A stretch of DNA of 64,000 nt from Teredinibacter haidensis (GTDB lineage Bacteria; Pseudomonadota; Gammaproteobacteria; Pseudomonadales; Cellvibrionaceae): the NCBI RefSeq assembly GCF_014211975.1, contig NZ_CP060084.1:1984001-2048000 (forward strand), read 5' to 3'. Position numbers and translations under genes: made by a program. Shown here one piece after another: positions 49,594-58,467 of this stretch (the stretch's first letter is position 1; each line of letters starts with the position of its first letter). The notes beneath the pieces were generated by a model. It did no database searches. It saw nothing but the letters and a program-made list of their open reading frames with translations, and was not told the DNA's origin.

Positions 49594-51741
49594 ATGACCA
49601 ATACCACTACAAATAGTCTTTCAGACAGTTTAGAAAAGCAGCAAGAATCCGTTCATCCAGCGCTACAAGCGGCCTCAGAAGACATCTGGGACAAGAAATA
49701 TCGCCTCAAGGATGCGCACGGGGAATCCGTCGATGCCGATATACACGCAACACATCTACGTGTCGCAAAAGCGTTGGCTGATCAAGAACCAAAACAGAAA
49801 AAACACTGGCAGGAACAGTTCTTGTGGGCACTCGAAAACGGTGCTATCCCGGCAGGCCGAATCATATCTAACGCCGGTGCCAGTAAATACAAACCGGCGA
49901 CCTCAACCATCAACTGTACGGTATCTGGTAGCATCCAGGATTCCATGCACGGTATTCTACAAAAAAATCTGGAAGCAGGCCTTACCCTGAAAGCCGGTTG
50001 CGGTATCGGCTATGAATTCTCAACTCTGCGCCCAAAAGGCGCTTATGTATCTGGTGCGGGCGCCTACACCTCCGGCCCACTGTCGTTTATGGATATTTTC
50101 GACAAGATGTGCTTTACCGTATCCTCCGCTGGCGGCCGCCGAGGAGCCCAGATGGCCACCTTCGATGTCCACCACCCAGACGTCCAAGACTTTATTCGCG
50201 CCAAGCGGGAAGATGGCAAGCTGCGGCAGTTCAATCTGAGCCTGTTGATAACCGACGATTTCATCAAAGCCGTAAAAAACAAAACTGACTGGCCATTATC
50301 CTTCCCTCTTTCACAAATGGACCTGGAACACAAGCCTCTGGATCTGGAAGACGACACGGTAGTCGTATGGCGCCGTGTTTCAAACCCAGAAAACTATATT
50401 ACCAATGATGCCGGCCTCACCGCTTGCCGTATCTACCGCACCATTCCGGCAGAGCGCTTGTGGAACCAAATTATGGCCTCCACGTACGACTATGCCGAGC
50501 CAGGGTTTATTCTTATCGATCGCGTTAACCAGCAAAACAACAACTGGTTCTGTGAAAACATTCGCGCCACAAACCCCTGCGGTGAACAGCCTTTGCCGCC
50601 CTATGGCAGTTGCCTGCTCGGCTCGGTAAACCTGACTCTGTTCGTGGAAAACGCCTTTACCAAAGACGCTCGTTTCGACTGGGAACGCTACCGACAAGTT
50701 GTCTCGATATTCACCCGTATGCTGGACAACGTCGTAGAAATTAACGGTTTAGCACTGCCGGAGCAGCAAGCCGAAATCACCAACAAGCGCCGCCACGGTA
50801 TGGGATTCCTGGGCCTGGGTTCCACCTTGGCACTGCTGGGCATCCCTTATGGTAGCTCCGCATCTATCGCCTTTACCGAACAAGTAAGCCGCGAACTCGC
50901 TGTTACAGGCTGGGAACAAGGTATCGCGTTAGCCAAAGAAAAAGGTATGGCCCCAGCACTGAAGCAAGAATTTGACGTAACCGAATCTATGCTTCAACAA
51001 CGCCCTCAAATGCAAAAAGATGGCCTTAAGATTGGTGATAAAGTCCCAGGCCGAGTGCTGTTCTCTCGTTACAGCAAGTACATGCAGAACCTCGCCGAAG
51101 AAGCTCCAGAGCTTATCGACCAGTTAGTTGAGCACGGTTCCCGCTTTACCCATCATTCCTCTATCGCTCCAACGGGGACTATCTCTCTATCTCTGGCCAA
51201 TAATGCCAGTAACGGTATCGAGCCCAGCTTCGCTCATTATTACTCACGTAATATTATTCGCGAGGGCCGCAAGACGAAAGAAAAAGTAGACGTCTACTCT
51301 TATGAATTGCTTGCTTACCGCCACTTGGTTGATCAAGAGGCAACCCCGGACACCCTGCCAGATTACTTCGTCTGCGCTGACGATATCTCACCACAGCAAC
51401 ATGTAGACGTGCAGGCAGCGGCACAAAAATGGGTGGATTCTTCTATATCCAAAACCATCAATGTGCCCACTAACATCCCCTACGATACCTTTAAAGACAT
51501 TTACCTCTACGCCCACGAAAAAGGGCTGAAGGGGTGCACCACCTTCCGCTTTAATCCGGAAGCCTTCCAGGGAGTTTTGGTAAAAGAAGAAGACCTTGCC
51601 AATACCACCTATAGCTTTGAGCTGGAAGACGGTACAAGTGTCGAATTAAAAGGCAATGAAACCGTCGAATATGATGGGGAAGAACACACGGCAGCCAACC
51701 TCTACGATGCATTGAAAGAAGGTTATTACGGAAAATTTTAG
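49594..51741 (+). CDS. nrdJ: Class II (adenosylcobalamin) ribonucleotide reductase, large part NrdJa
   Basis: A 715-residue catalytic subunit that makes deoxyribonucleotides without oxygen or iron. The N-terminal redox cysteine is in STINCTVSGSI, and the active-site radical cysteine in ATNPCGEQPLPPYGSC near residue 330, followed by the catalytic Asn/Glu region. The C-terminal zinc/redox tail that most NrdJ proteins have is on the next gene, as in Pseudomonas aeruginosa NrdJa/NrdJb. The ATG at 49594 is preferred over a TTG at 49582. No cobalamin riboswitch was seen upstream. Confidence 0.93.
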   Translation: MTNTTTNSLSDSLEKQQESVHPALQAASEDIWDKKYRLKDAHGESVDADIHATHLRVAKALADQEPKQKKHWQEQFLWALENGAIPAGRIISNAGASKYKPATSTINCTVSGSIQDSMHGILQKNLEAGLTLKAGCGIGYEFSTLRPKGAYVSGAGAYTSGPLSFMDIFDKMCFTVSSAGGRRGAQMATFDVHHPDVQDFIRAKREDGKLRQFNLSLLITDDFIKAVKNKTDWPLSFPLSQMDLEHKPLDLEDDTVVVWRRVSNPENYITNDAGLTACRIYRTIPAERLWNQIMASTYDYAEPGFILIDRVNQQNNNWFCENIRATNPCGEQPLPPYGSCLLGSVNLTLFVENAFTKDARFDWERYRQVVSIFTRMLDNVVEINGLALPEQQAEITNKRRHGMGFLGLGSTLALLGIPYGSSASIAFTEQVSRELAVTGWEQGIALAKEKGMAPALKQEFDVTESMLQQRPQMQKDGLKIGDKVPGRVLFSRYSKYMQNLAEEAPELIDQLVEHGSRFTHHSSIAPTGTISLSLANNASNGIEPSFAHYYSRNIIREGRKTKEKVDVYSYELLAYRHLVDQEATPDTLPDYFVCADDISPQQHVDVQAAAQKWVDSSISKTINVPTNIPYDTFKDIYLYAHEKGLKGCTTFRFNPEAFQGVLVKEEDLANTTYSFELEDGTSVELKGNETVEYDGEEHTAANLYDALKEGYYGKF

Positions 51742-51750
51742 GAAATCGTC

Positions 51751-52446
51751 ATGAGTATTGTAAAAATCGACAAAAAAATTACCGGTTACGGTATCCAGAA
51801 AGAGCCGCCGGCAAACGAGCCCACGACGGGAGCGGCAGATCAACAGGCAGAGCCTGAAATCGAGCATATGCATGAAAACGTAGACCGCCCCGAAATGCTG
51901 CTGGGCTCGACCTACAAAATTAAGACCCCGTTATCGGATCATGCGCTCTATATCACGATTAACGATATTATTTTGAACCCAAATACCGACCACGAAGTAC
52001 GTCGCCCGTTCGAAATTTTTATCAACTCCAAAAATATGGATCACTTCCAGTGGGTGGTCGCCCTGACCCGTGTAATCTCTGCGGTATTCCGTAAGGGTGG
52101 TGACTGCACCTTCCTGGCAGAAGAAATGCAGGCGGTGTTCGACCCCAAAGGTGGCTACTTCAAGACCGGTGGCCGGTTTATGCCATCACTGGTGGCTGAA
52201 ATTGGCTATGCCATCGAATGCCATATGAAAACCATCGGTTTACTTGTGGACGACGAACTATCCGATATCCAAAAGAAAATTCTGGTAGAAAAACGCCGCG
52301 AATACGAAGAAAGTGAAGGGAAAAAAGCCAAAGAGGGTGAATTCCCAGAAAGTGCCCAACTGTGCATGAAGTGCTACACCAAGGCCATGATTCTTATGGA
52401 CGGATGCATGACGTGCCTCAGCTGCGGCAACTCCAAATGCGGCTAA
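51751..52446 (+). CDS. NrdJb, C-terminal part of split class II ribonucleotide reductase
   Basis: A 231-residue protein with the C-terminal cysteine tail of NrdJ: LCMKCYTKAMILMDGCMTCL followed by SCGNSKCG, giving several C-x-x-C pairs for zinc and for passing electrons to the active site. The middle part (YKIKTPLSDHALYITIND, then GGDCTFLAEEMQAVFDPKGG) is the family domain. It begins 9 bases after nrdJa stops (ribosome site AGGAAATCGTC), so both parts are made together. In Pseudomonas both are needed for activity. Confidence 0.9.
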   Translation: MSIVKIDKKITGYGIQKEPPANEPTTGAADQQAEPEIEHMHENVDRPEMLLGSTYKIKTPLSDHALYITINDIILNPNTDHEVRRPFEIFINSKNMDHFQWVVALTRVISAVFRKGGDCTFLAEEMQAVFDPKGGYFKTGGRFMPSLVAEIGYAIECHMKTIGLLVDDELSDIQKKILVEKRREYEESEGKKAKEGEFPESAQLCMKCYTKAMILMDGCMTCLSCGNSKCG

Positions 52447-52545
52447 ACCAAAATAATACTTTAAAAGTGGACGCTTAAGCCCAATATCACTTACCAGACA
52501 AGGAACTTTCATTTAAGCTTCGAGCCTAAAGTAGAAGTTTCCATG

Positions 52546-52572
52546 CCCCTTGCAATTTCGAAGGGGCTTTGT
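52546..52572 (+). terminator. Terminator after nrdJb
   Basis: GCCCCTT (52546-52552) pairs with AAGGGGC (52562-52568), followed by TTTGTAT. It lies 100 bases past nrdJb and before the yccA ribosome site. Confidence 0.65.
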
Positions 52573-52609
52573 ATGATTATCTGCAAATAAACACGTTTGG
52601 AGTTGGACA

Positions 52610-53263
52610 ATGCAAGAGCTATACACTCAATCGTCAACAGGCGCATCTTCACTGGAGGTCAGTAAGGTATTACGTAATACCTACGCCCTTCTGGCAATGA
52701 CCATTGCCTTTAGTGCCGTAACGGCAACTATTGCTATGGCGATCAACTTCCCATACATGGGCTTGTGGATGCTACTGCCTTATATTGGTCTGCTGTACGC
52801 TGTAGAAAAAACTAAAAATAGCACGGCTGGTATCTTTTGGGTCTTTGCCCTTACGGGTTACCTTGGCTTAACGCTCGGCCCAATCCTAAGTTTTTATATC
52901 GGAACAACCGGTATCGAGCCCATCATTATGGCATTGGGCGGCACCGCTCTGATTTTTTTCGGTTTATCTGGTTATGTCCTGGTTACTCGTAAGGATATGA
53001 GCTTCGCGACCGGTTTTATTATGACCGGTTTCCTAGTGGCCTTTGTCGCCATGATGGCCTCTGCCTTTTTGGATATAAGTGGGTTAAGCCTCGCCGTAAG
53101 CTGCATGTTCCTGGTGCTTTCTTCACTGCTGATTATGTGGCAGACCAGTGCAATCATTCATGGTGGCGAAACCAATTACATCTCAGCGACCGTTACCCTG
53201 TACGTGAGCTTATACAATATCTTTACCATATTACTGAGCTTCCTTGGCGCCAGTGACGACTAA
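52610..53263 (+). CDS. yccA: YccA-type Bax inhibitor-1 family membrane protein
   Basis: A 217-residue protein with seven hydrophobic helices and the BI-1 C-terminal pattern (MWQTSAIIHGGETNYISATVTLYVSLYNIF, quoted by its ends IIHGGETNYI and LYNIFTILL). In E. coli YccA is a substrate and modulator of the FtsH protease. It precedes tusDCB here as in Pseudomonas, but a terminator separates them. lon, another protease gene, lies 8 kb on. Confidence 0.9.
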   Translation: MQELYTQSSTGASSLEVSKVLRNTYALLAMTIAFSAVTATIAMAINFPYMGLWMLLPYIGLLYAVEKTKNSTAGIFWVFALTGYLGLTLGPILSFYIGTTGIEPIIMALGGTALIFFGLSGYVLVTRKDMSFATGFIMTGFLVAFVAMMASAFLDISGLSLAVSCMFLVLSSLLIMWQTSAIIHGGETNYISATVTLYVSLYNIFTILLSFLGASDD

Positions 53264-53281
53264 GCGAAGACCATGTACTCC

Positions 53282-53311
53282 AACGGCTCTGCTATTGCGG
53301 GGCCGTTTTTA
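53282..53311 (+). terminator. Terminator of yccA
   Basis: ACGGC (53283-53287) pairs with GCCGT (53302-53306) across a 14-base loop, with flanking A-T pairs and a run of five T. It is 17 bases before the tusD start, so tusD needs its own promoter or read-through. Confidence 0.7.
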
Positions 53312-53328
53312 TTTGTGAGACAAACTAA

Positions 53329-53691
53329 TTGAGCGCGCTAAACTTTCACATTCTGGTAAATGCCCCGCCACATTCTCAAACCGCAAAGCGCGCGATGGCG
53401 TTTGTTTCCGACAGCCTCAACATGGGCCACAATATCTGCCAGATCTTTTTTTACGGCCCTGGCGTAAAAAACGCCCTTAGTCAGGAATGGATAAAACTTA
53501 TTCATCAACAATCGCTCGAAGCCACTGCCTGTATAAATTCTGTAGAAGAATACGCCCCCCAACTGCAACAAAAAGCAGATTCTCCCGTGCAAGTCGCAGG
53601 AATGGCGCAACTGGCAGCGGCGAGCAAGAATGCAGACAGAACCATTACCTTTGGCTTACGCTCAAACGATACGGCTGATACACCGGAATGA
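53329..53691 (+). CDS. tusD: TusD, sulfur-relay protein
   Basis: A 120-residue DsrE-fold protein. It carries FFYGPGVKNAL and a cysteine in ATACINSVEEY that lines up with the catalytic Cys78 of E. coli TusD, which accepts persulfide from TusA. The start is TTG (53329-53331). TusBCD passes sulfur through TusE to MnmA, which is encoded at 3.9 kb. It overlaps tusC by 4 bases. Confidence 0.88.
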   Translation: MSALNFHILVNAPPHSQTAKRAMAFVSDSLNMGHNICQIFFYGPGVKNALSQEWIKLIHQQSLEATACINSVEEYAPQLQQKADSPVQVAGMAQLAAASKNADRTITFGLRSNDTADTPE

Positions 53692-54020
53692 ATGGCCACA
53701 CTCTTATCACCATCTACAGCGAGGCCGACGAGCACCAAATAAAAGCTGCATTTGATGCCGCACTGACGAAATGTATCTTTGAACAACCCGTTACTGTTGC
53801 CATATTGGATTCGTTCGAAACAGTAGAGCAAAGTCGGTCATTTTCAGGCATCATAAACACCAGCGCCACATTGCTTAGACAACATTTTAAAGAAGTCGAT
53901 ATCCTCTGGGTCAAACTGGTAGTACCCCCACAGCCGCTGCTGGAAACAACTAGCAAAACTATCAGCTACGATACGTTTAGAAAACAACTCCACCAAAGCA
54001 ATAATCTACTGCAATTTTAG
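53688..54020 (+). CDS. tusC: TusC, sulfur-relay protein
   Basis: A 110-residue DsrF-like protein, second member of the TusBCD heterohexamer. AFDAALTKCIFEQPVTVAIL follows the DsrE fold. It starts inside the tusD stop (ATGA) and is followed by tusB after 15 bases. Sequence similarity to E. coli TusC is not strong, but gene order makes the call. Confidence 0.83.
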   Translation: MNGHTLITIYSEADEHQIKAAFDAALTKCIFEQPVTVAILDSFETVEQSRSFSGIINTSATLLRQHFKEVDILWVKLVVPPQPLLETTSKTISYDTFRKQLHQSNNLLQF

Positions 54021-54035
54021 GGTAATTCGTTTTCG

Positions 54036-54317
54036 ATGCTTCATATAATCAACTTTGAAAAATACCTTTCTGAAGCGTCATTAAATGCTCTCTGCAAGCT
54101 GACTGAACCGGACGACAGCGTTGTTTTAATCAACCTTGACGACAACCGCTCTAAGACAGTAACTAAATTTTTGGAGAGTCTACAACACAATGAAATTTAC
54201 ACTTTAACCGATTATCCCGATAGCAACTTACCCCCATATAAAGGGTTGCACGCAATTAACAATCAACAATTCATTCAACTTTGTGTTGAGCACTCCCCCA
54301 TTAACAGTTGGTATTAA
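54036..54317 (+). CDS. tusB: TusB, sulfur-relay protein
   Basis: A 93-residue DsrH-like protein (MLHIINFEKYLSEASLNALC at the start). It completes TusBCD. No tusE follows; the next gene, 5 bases on, is trmA. In Pseudomonas-type genomes tusE normally lies here. Confidence 0.83.
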   Translation: MLHIINFEKYLSEASLNALCKLTEPDDSVVLINLDDNRSKTVTKFLESLQHNEIYTLTDYPDSNLPPYKGLHAINNQQFIQLCVEHSPINSWY

Positions 54318-54322
54318 CTTTC

Positions 54323-55423
54323 ATGCAACATACCGGTACTGCCCTAGCAGCAGATTACGAGCAACAACTCAATGAAAAAATCACTGTAACAGAAAGCGAA
54401 TTCACAGAATTTTCTCCACCCGAGCTAGAAGTCTTCCCATCGCCTGCCAGCCATTTTCGCATGCGCGCGGAATTTAAAATCTGGCACGACAAAGAAACGG
54501 GTAGTGCCAGCTATGCCATGCACAAACCGGGCGTCTCCAATAAGCCGTTTATTATTGAAGATTTCACTATCGGTTCGGCCACCATCAACCAACTAATGCC
54601 CGCCCTGCTAACAGAAATCAATCTCAGCGAAACACTTAAGCGCAAACTCTTTCAAGCAGAGTTCTTGACCACAACAAAACAGGAAGCCCTAATTTCCTTG
54701 ATTTACCATAAGCCCATCACCGAAGAGTGGCGCCAACAAGCAAAAGCTTTAGCAGAAAAGCTACAATGTAAGATTATTGGTCGTAGCCGCAAGCAGAAAA
54801 TGGTAATAGATAACGACTGGGTAACAGAAAAATTTACGGTAGGCGGAAAGAAATACCAATATCAGCAAGTTGAAAACAGCTTCACTCAACCGAATGCCGT
54901 CGTATGCTCCCATATGCTGAACTGGGCAATTGACACTATCAAAAACATTGGAGGGGATCTATTAGAGCTCTACTGCGGAAACGGTAACTTCACGCTACCG
55001 CTATCCCGACAATTCAATAAAGTATTGGCCACTGAAATCTCTAAAACGTCAGTTAATTCTGCCAAGTTCAACATGCAAGAAAACCAATGTAATAATATAG
55101 ATATCGCCAGAATGTCCAGCGAAGAATTTACTCAAGCATTAAATCGGGAGCGGGAATTTCGCAGACTAAAACACATAGATCTCGATGACTACGATTTTTC
55201 CACGATTTTCGTTGACCCACCTCGCTCGGGCTTAGATCCAGACACCGAAGAACTCGCCGCTCGTTTTGACAACATCCTCTACATATCGTGCAACCCCACC
55301 ACATTAAAGAAAAATATTGATCACCTATCCAAAACGCATACCATAACTCGCTTTGCTCTCTTTGATCAATTCCCCTATACCGATCATCGAGAGTGCGGTG
55401 TTTTATTACAGCGAAGAAAGTAG
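54323..55423 (+). CDS. trmA: tRNA (uracil-5-)-methyltransferase
   Basis: A 366-residue enzyme, the same length as E. coli TrmA. It shows the SAM-binding LLELYCGNGNFTLPL, FVDPPRSGLD, the nucleophile cysteine in LYISCNPTTL and the C-terminal FPYTDHRECG with the general-base glutamate. It makes ribothymidine (m5U54) in the T-loop of tRNAs. The ATG at 54323 lies 5 bases after tusB. Linking T54 and s2U34 modification in one transcript is unusual. Confidence 0.94.
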   Translation: MQHTGTALAADYEQQLNEKITVTESEFTEFSPPELEVFPSPASHFRMRAEFKIWHDKETGSASYAMHKPGVSNKPFIIEDFTIGSATINQLMPALLTEINLSETLKRKLFQAEFLTTTKQEALISLIYHKPITEEWRQQAKALAEKLQCKIIGRSRKQKMVIDNDWVTEKFTVGGKKYQYQQVENSFTQPNAVVCSHMLNWAIDTIKNIGGDLLELYCGNGNFTLPLSRQFNKVLATEISKTSVNSAKFNMQENQCNNIDIARMSSEEFTQALNREREFRRLKHIDLDDYDFSTIFVDPPRSGLDPDTEELAARFDNILYISCNPTTLKKNIDHLSKTHTITRFALFDQFPYTDHRECGVLLQRRK

Positions 55424-55526
55424 TAAAAGGGTGTTTCAAGCGGTCTGTGATTTTCATAAGCCGCTGTAAAAGCGGCGCAATAAAGCTCGTACAGTAACTA
55501 CAGACGCACGCCTATTCGGCGAAACC

Positions 55527-56012
55527 CTAGCTCTTCGCTATATGCTCCGTATAAACTGCCTTGTTCTCAATAAGTCGTTCAGCTGCTGCAATAATAAAAT
55601 CGTGGTACTGCCTTTCGAGATTCAGTCGCTCCGTTTCGAACGAGTTCTTTTCTTTTTTAGAGAGCGCCTTCCATGCATCAAGAATTGGAATATGCGCGGT
55701 CGACTGCGCCAGCTTAAAAAACGCCACATAATACTCGAGATCTTCCTTCGGCAAACATATAGCCTCGAGTAAAACGCTGACACGCATACTCGTTTCAGTT
55801 GCCGTAACCTGGCCTCCAATCATCCCACGGCACAACACTACAATACTACTCAACGCGTACCTGCGCTTATCCAAGCGTTCCAGCGTCTGTTTTTGTTTTG
55901 CGCGATCACGCTCAACCTGACGCTGAAATAATTTCCAGTGTAAGTAAGCCGCAATGGAGGCCAGCACCACAACAATAATAACTGCAATTGCGATCAAGAA
56001 TGGGATACTCAA
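55527..56012 (-). CDS. DUF2489 membrane-anchored protein
   Basis: A 161-residue protein with one N-terminal membrane helix (residues about 3-25), a charged helical stretch (about 28-50) and a soluble domain with LCRGMIGGQVTATETSMRV that matches DUF2489. Function is unknown. Its first four bases overlap the rmuC stop, so it is made together with RmuC. Confidence 0.75.
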   Translation of the reverse strand: MSIPFLIAIAVIIVVVLASIAAYLHWKLFQRQVERDRAKQKQTLERLDKRRYALSSIVVLCRGMIGGQVTATETSMRVSVLLEAICLPKEDLEYYVAFFKLAQSTAHIPILDAWKALSKKEKNSFETERLNLERQYHDFIIAAAERLIENKAVYTEHIAKS

Positions 56013-57493
56013 AGCTTATCGGATCCTTCTGTGTTTTCTCCTACCTCTGCATGTGCTTCATCTAATGGCGGCAGCCCACCCTCATCCCCATCGCACTCCA
56101 ACGCAGCGTCCTTAATACTTTCGGGAATATGACGACTAGTTTTCGCACCCAAACCCCTTAGTGTTTCTACCCGTTTCACCACATTGCCCCGGCCATCCAC
56201 CAGTCGCTTGCGCGTTGTATCGTAAGCTTCCGACGCTTTGTCTAGAAATTTCCCAATATCATCGATGGAGGACAACAGCATAACGAACTGGTCATACAAC
56301 TTGCCCGCACTCTGAGCAATTTTTTCCGCGTTATTATTTTGTTTTTCGTAGCGCCACAAGGTTTCCACTGTCCTTAACGCAACCATAAGGCTCGACGGAC
56401 TAACCAGCACAATATTATTGTCGTAGGCTTCCTTAAACAACGCCGGAGCCGATTGAATAGCCGCTATGTACGCTGCTTCTACGGGCACAAAAATAAAAAC
56501 GAAATCGAGGGTGCGTATACCCTCTAGATTCTCATACTTCTTTCGAGACAAGCCTTTAATATGTGTGCGTAGCGAATCCACATGTTTCTTTAACGCCAGC
56601 TCCTTTTCTGCGGCACCCGCCTCCTGACAGAAACGCTCATAATCCAGCAGCGATACTTTTGCATCGATAACAATATCCTTACCTTCGGGCAAATGGACAA
56701 TAACATCAGGTTTAAACTTTTTACCCACTTCGTCTGAATGGGTTTTCTGTGTTTCATACTCTCGTCCACGCTCAAGCCCGGATTGCTCCAGCAAACGTTC
56801 CAGAATAATTTCACCCCAATTGCCCTGCGCCTTGTTATCTCCTTTTAAAGCCGTAGCCAAATTATTCGCATCACTACTGATTTGCTGTGTTTGTTTTTGC
56901 AGTTCCGCAATCTGCCCCACCAACCGGTTTCGCTCACTGTTCTCCTTGTGGTACACATCCTCAACTCGCTTATGAAAATCTCTCAACTGCTCTTTAAAAG
57001 GGTTTAACACCGATTCAATATTAGTACGGCTGCTGGTCGCGAACTGCTGCTGCTTAGCGTCAAACAATTTATTGGCTACTAACTCAAACTCTTTAAACAA
57101 ACGCCCCTTAGTCTCCTCCAACAGCTGCTTTTCACGCGTCTGGTGAAGCTGCTGCTGCTCGAACTTGGTTTCAATTTGTATGCAGCGCTCTTTATACCCA
57201 TTTAAACCATCTATTTCCTCCTGACGGAATGCCATCTGCTGCTTACACGTTGTCAACTCAGAGTACAGCTTGGCAATATCCAGCTCACGCTGGTGCAACT
57301 GAATCAGCTTATCCTGATCTAACTGGGCCAATTGTTGACGAATTACATTAACTTCCGATTCGCAAGAACGTTCAAAACGTTGCAGCTTTGAGCGAAAGAT
57401 CAAGAAGTAAACGGGCAAGAGCAAAACAATTGAAATGAGCGAAGTAACAATATAATGAGCAAGAGGAAGAGGAAGAATTAAAGTTTCTGACAT
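56009..57493 (-). CDS. rmuC: RmuC-family DNA recombination protein
   Basis: A 494-residue protein: N-terminal membrane helix (about residues 8-32), long coiled coil (about 35-210), then the RmuC nuclease-like domain (GNWGEIILERLLEQSGL, DVIVHLPEGKDIVIDAKVSL with the PD-D/ExK-type core, and LDFVFIFVPVEAAY). RmuC limits DNA inversions at short inverted repeats in E. coli. The C-terminal 35 residues are acidic. It is divergent from murI. Confidence 0.9.
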   Translation of the reverse strand: MSETLILPLPLAHYIVTSLISIVLLLPVYFLIFRSKLQRFERSCESEVNVIRQQLAQLDQDKLIQLHQRELDIAKLYSELTTCKQQMAFRQEEIDGLNGYKERCIQIETKFEQQQLHQTREKQLLEETKGRLFKEFELVANKLFDAKQQQFATSSRTNIESVLNPFKEQLRDFHKRVEDVYHKENSERNRLVGQIAELQKQTQQISSDANNLATALKGDNKAQGNWGEIILERLLEQSGLERGREYETQKTHSDEVGKKFKPDVIVHLPEGKDIVIDAKVSLLDYERFCQEAGAAEKELALKKHVDSLRTHIKGLSRKKYENLEGIRTLDFVFIFVPVEAAYIAAIQSAPALFKEAYDNNIVLVSPSSLMVALRTVETLWRYEKQNNNAEKIAQSAGKLYDQFVMLLSSIDDIGKFLDKASEAYDTTRKRLVDGRGNVVKRVETLRGLGAKTSRHIPESIKDAALECDGDEGGLPPLDEAHAEVGENTEGSDKL

Positions 57494-57571
57494 TATGGAT
57501 TCTGTATAGAGTTTTAAAGCTCTGTTATTATCGATGGGTGTTCGTTCTAGGTAAACCCGGATAATAACATT

Positions 57572-58402
57572 GTGAGTAATAAACCGAATATTCTTGTTTT
57601 CGATTCTGGCGCGGGGGGGCTAAGCATTGCGCAGGAAATCCTTGCACTCTACCCCGATTCAAATCTAATTTATGCCGTCGATAACGCAATGTTCCCCTAT
57701 GGACTAATGGATGATGACCACCTTATCCAGCGAATAATCGCCGTTATTGGAAAGCTGCTCTCGCAATTTAACCCAGATATTGCCGTAATCGCATGTAACA
57801 CAGCCAGTACAATCGCGCTAGATCAACTCAGAACGACGTTTGACACGATTTTCGTTGGTGTGGTGCCAGCAATCAAGCCCGCAGTGGAAAGCTCTAATAG
57901 CGGCGTTATCGGCCTCCTGGCAACCCCCGCAACGGTAAATCGCCAATACACAGACACTCTTGTACGGGAATTTGCCCCTAACTGCGACATTATTCGTTTG
58001 GGAAGCAGCAAACTGGTTGGATATGCCGAAGCCTATATACTGGGCGAAGACGTGAACAGTGCTGATTTAGAGCTGGAGTTAAGTCCCTTGATTTCTCAGG
58101 CTAAGGGCAAATCCATGGATACGATTGTTTTAGCCTGCACGCATTTCCCCCTGTTAAAAAAATGCTTCCAGAAGATTAAAAGCCTTGAAACGATTCATTG
58201 GGTAGATTCAGGCAATGCTATCGCTCGACGCGTCGGCTTTCACATCGACAAACTTACGCTTTCCTCCCACCATTCAGCTCAATCTAGCAGAATTGTCTTT
58301 GCTTATACGGATCCCTTCACACAAACAAAAACAAAAAGTGCCTATCAACTATTCCTGGATCGAGACAACCTATATCAAACCGAGCACACGGCTATTTTCT
58401 AG
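57572..58402 (+). CDS. murI: Glutamate racemase
   Basis: A 276-residue enzyme that makes D-glutamate for peptidoglycan. Both catalytic cysteines are visible: VIACNTAST near residue 73 and VLACTHFPLL near residue 190; the N-terminal FDSGAGGLSI is typical. The start is GTG (57572-57574). It is a single gene between divergent rmuC and convergent ppiD. Confidence 0.94.
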   Translation: MSNKPNILVFDSGAGGLSIAQEILALYPDSNLIYAVDNAMFPYGLMDDDHLIQRIIAVIGKLLSQFNPDIAVIACNTASTIALDQLRTTFDTIFVGVVPAIKPAVESSNSGVIGLLATPATVNRQYTDTLVREFAPNCDIIRLGSSKLVGYAEAYILGEDVNSADLELELSPLISQAKGKSMDTIVLACTHFPLLKKCFQKIKSLETIHWVDSGNAIARRVGFHIDKLTLSSHHSAQSSRIVFAYTDPFTQTKTKSAYQLFLDRDNLYQTEHTAIF

Positions 58403-58410
58403 CCCCCACA

Positions 58411-58446
58411 AAAAAGCCTTACAATATAAACTGTAAGGCTTTCAAA
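58411..58446. terminator. Bidirectional terminator between murI and ppiD
   Basis: AAAGCCTTACA (58413-58423) pairs with its complement (58432-58442). On the minus strand (ppiD side) the stem is followed by six T; on the plus strand by TTTC. It serves the two converging genes, better for ppiD. Confidence 0.85.
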
Positions 58447-58467
58447 AAAATAACGGTAAGCGTCGAA

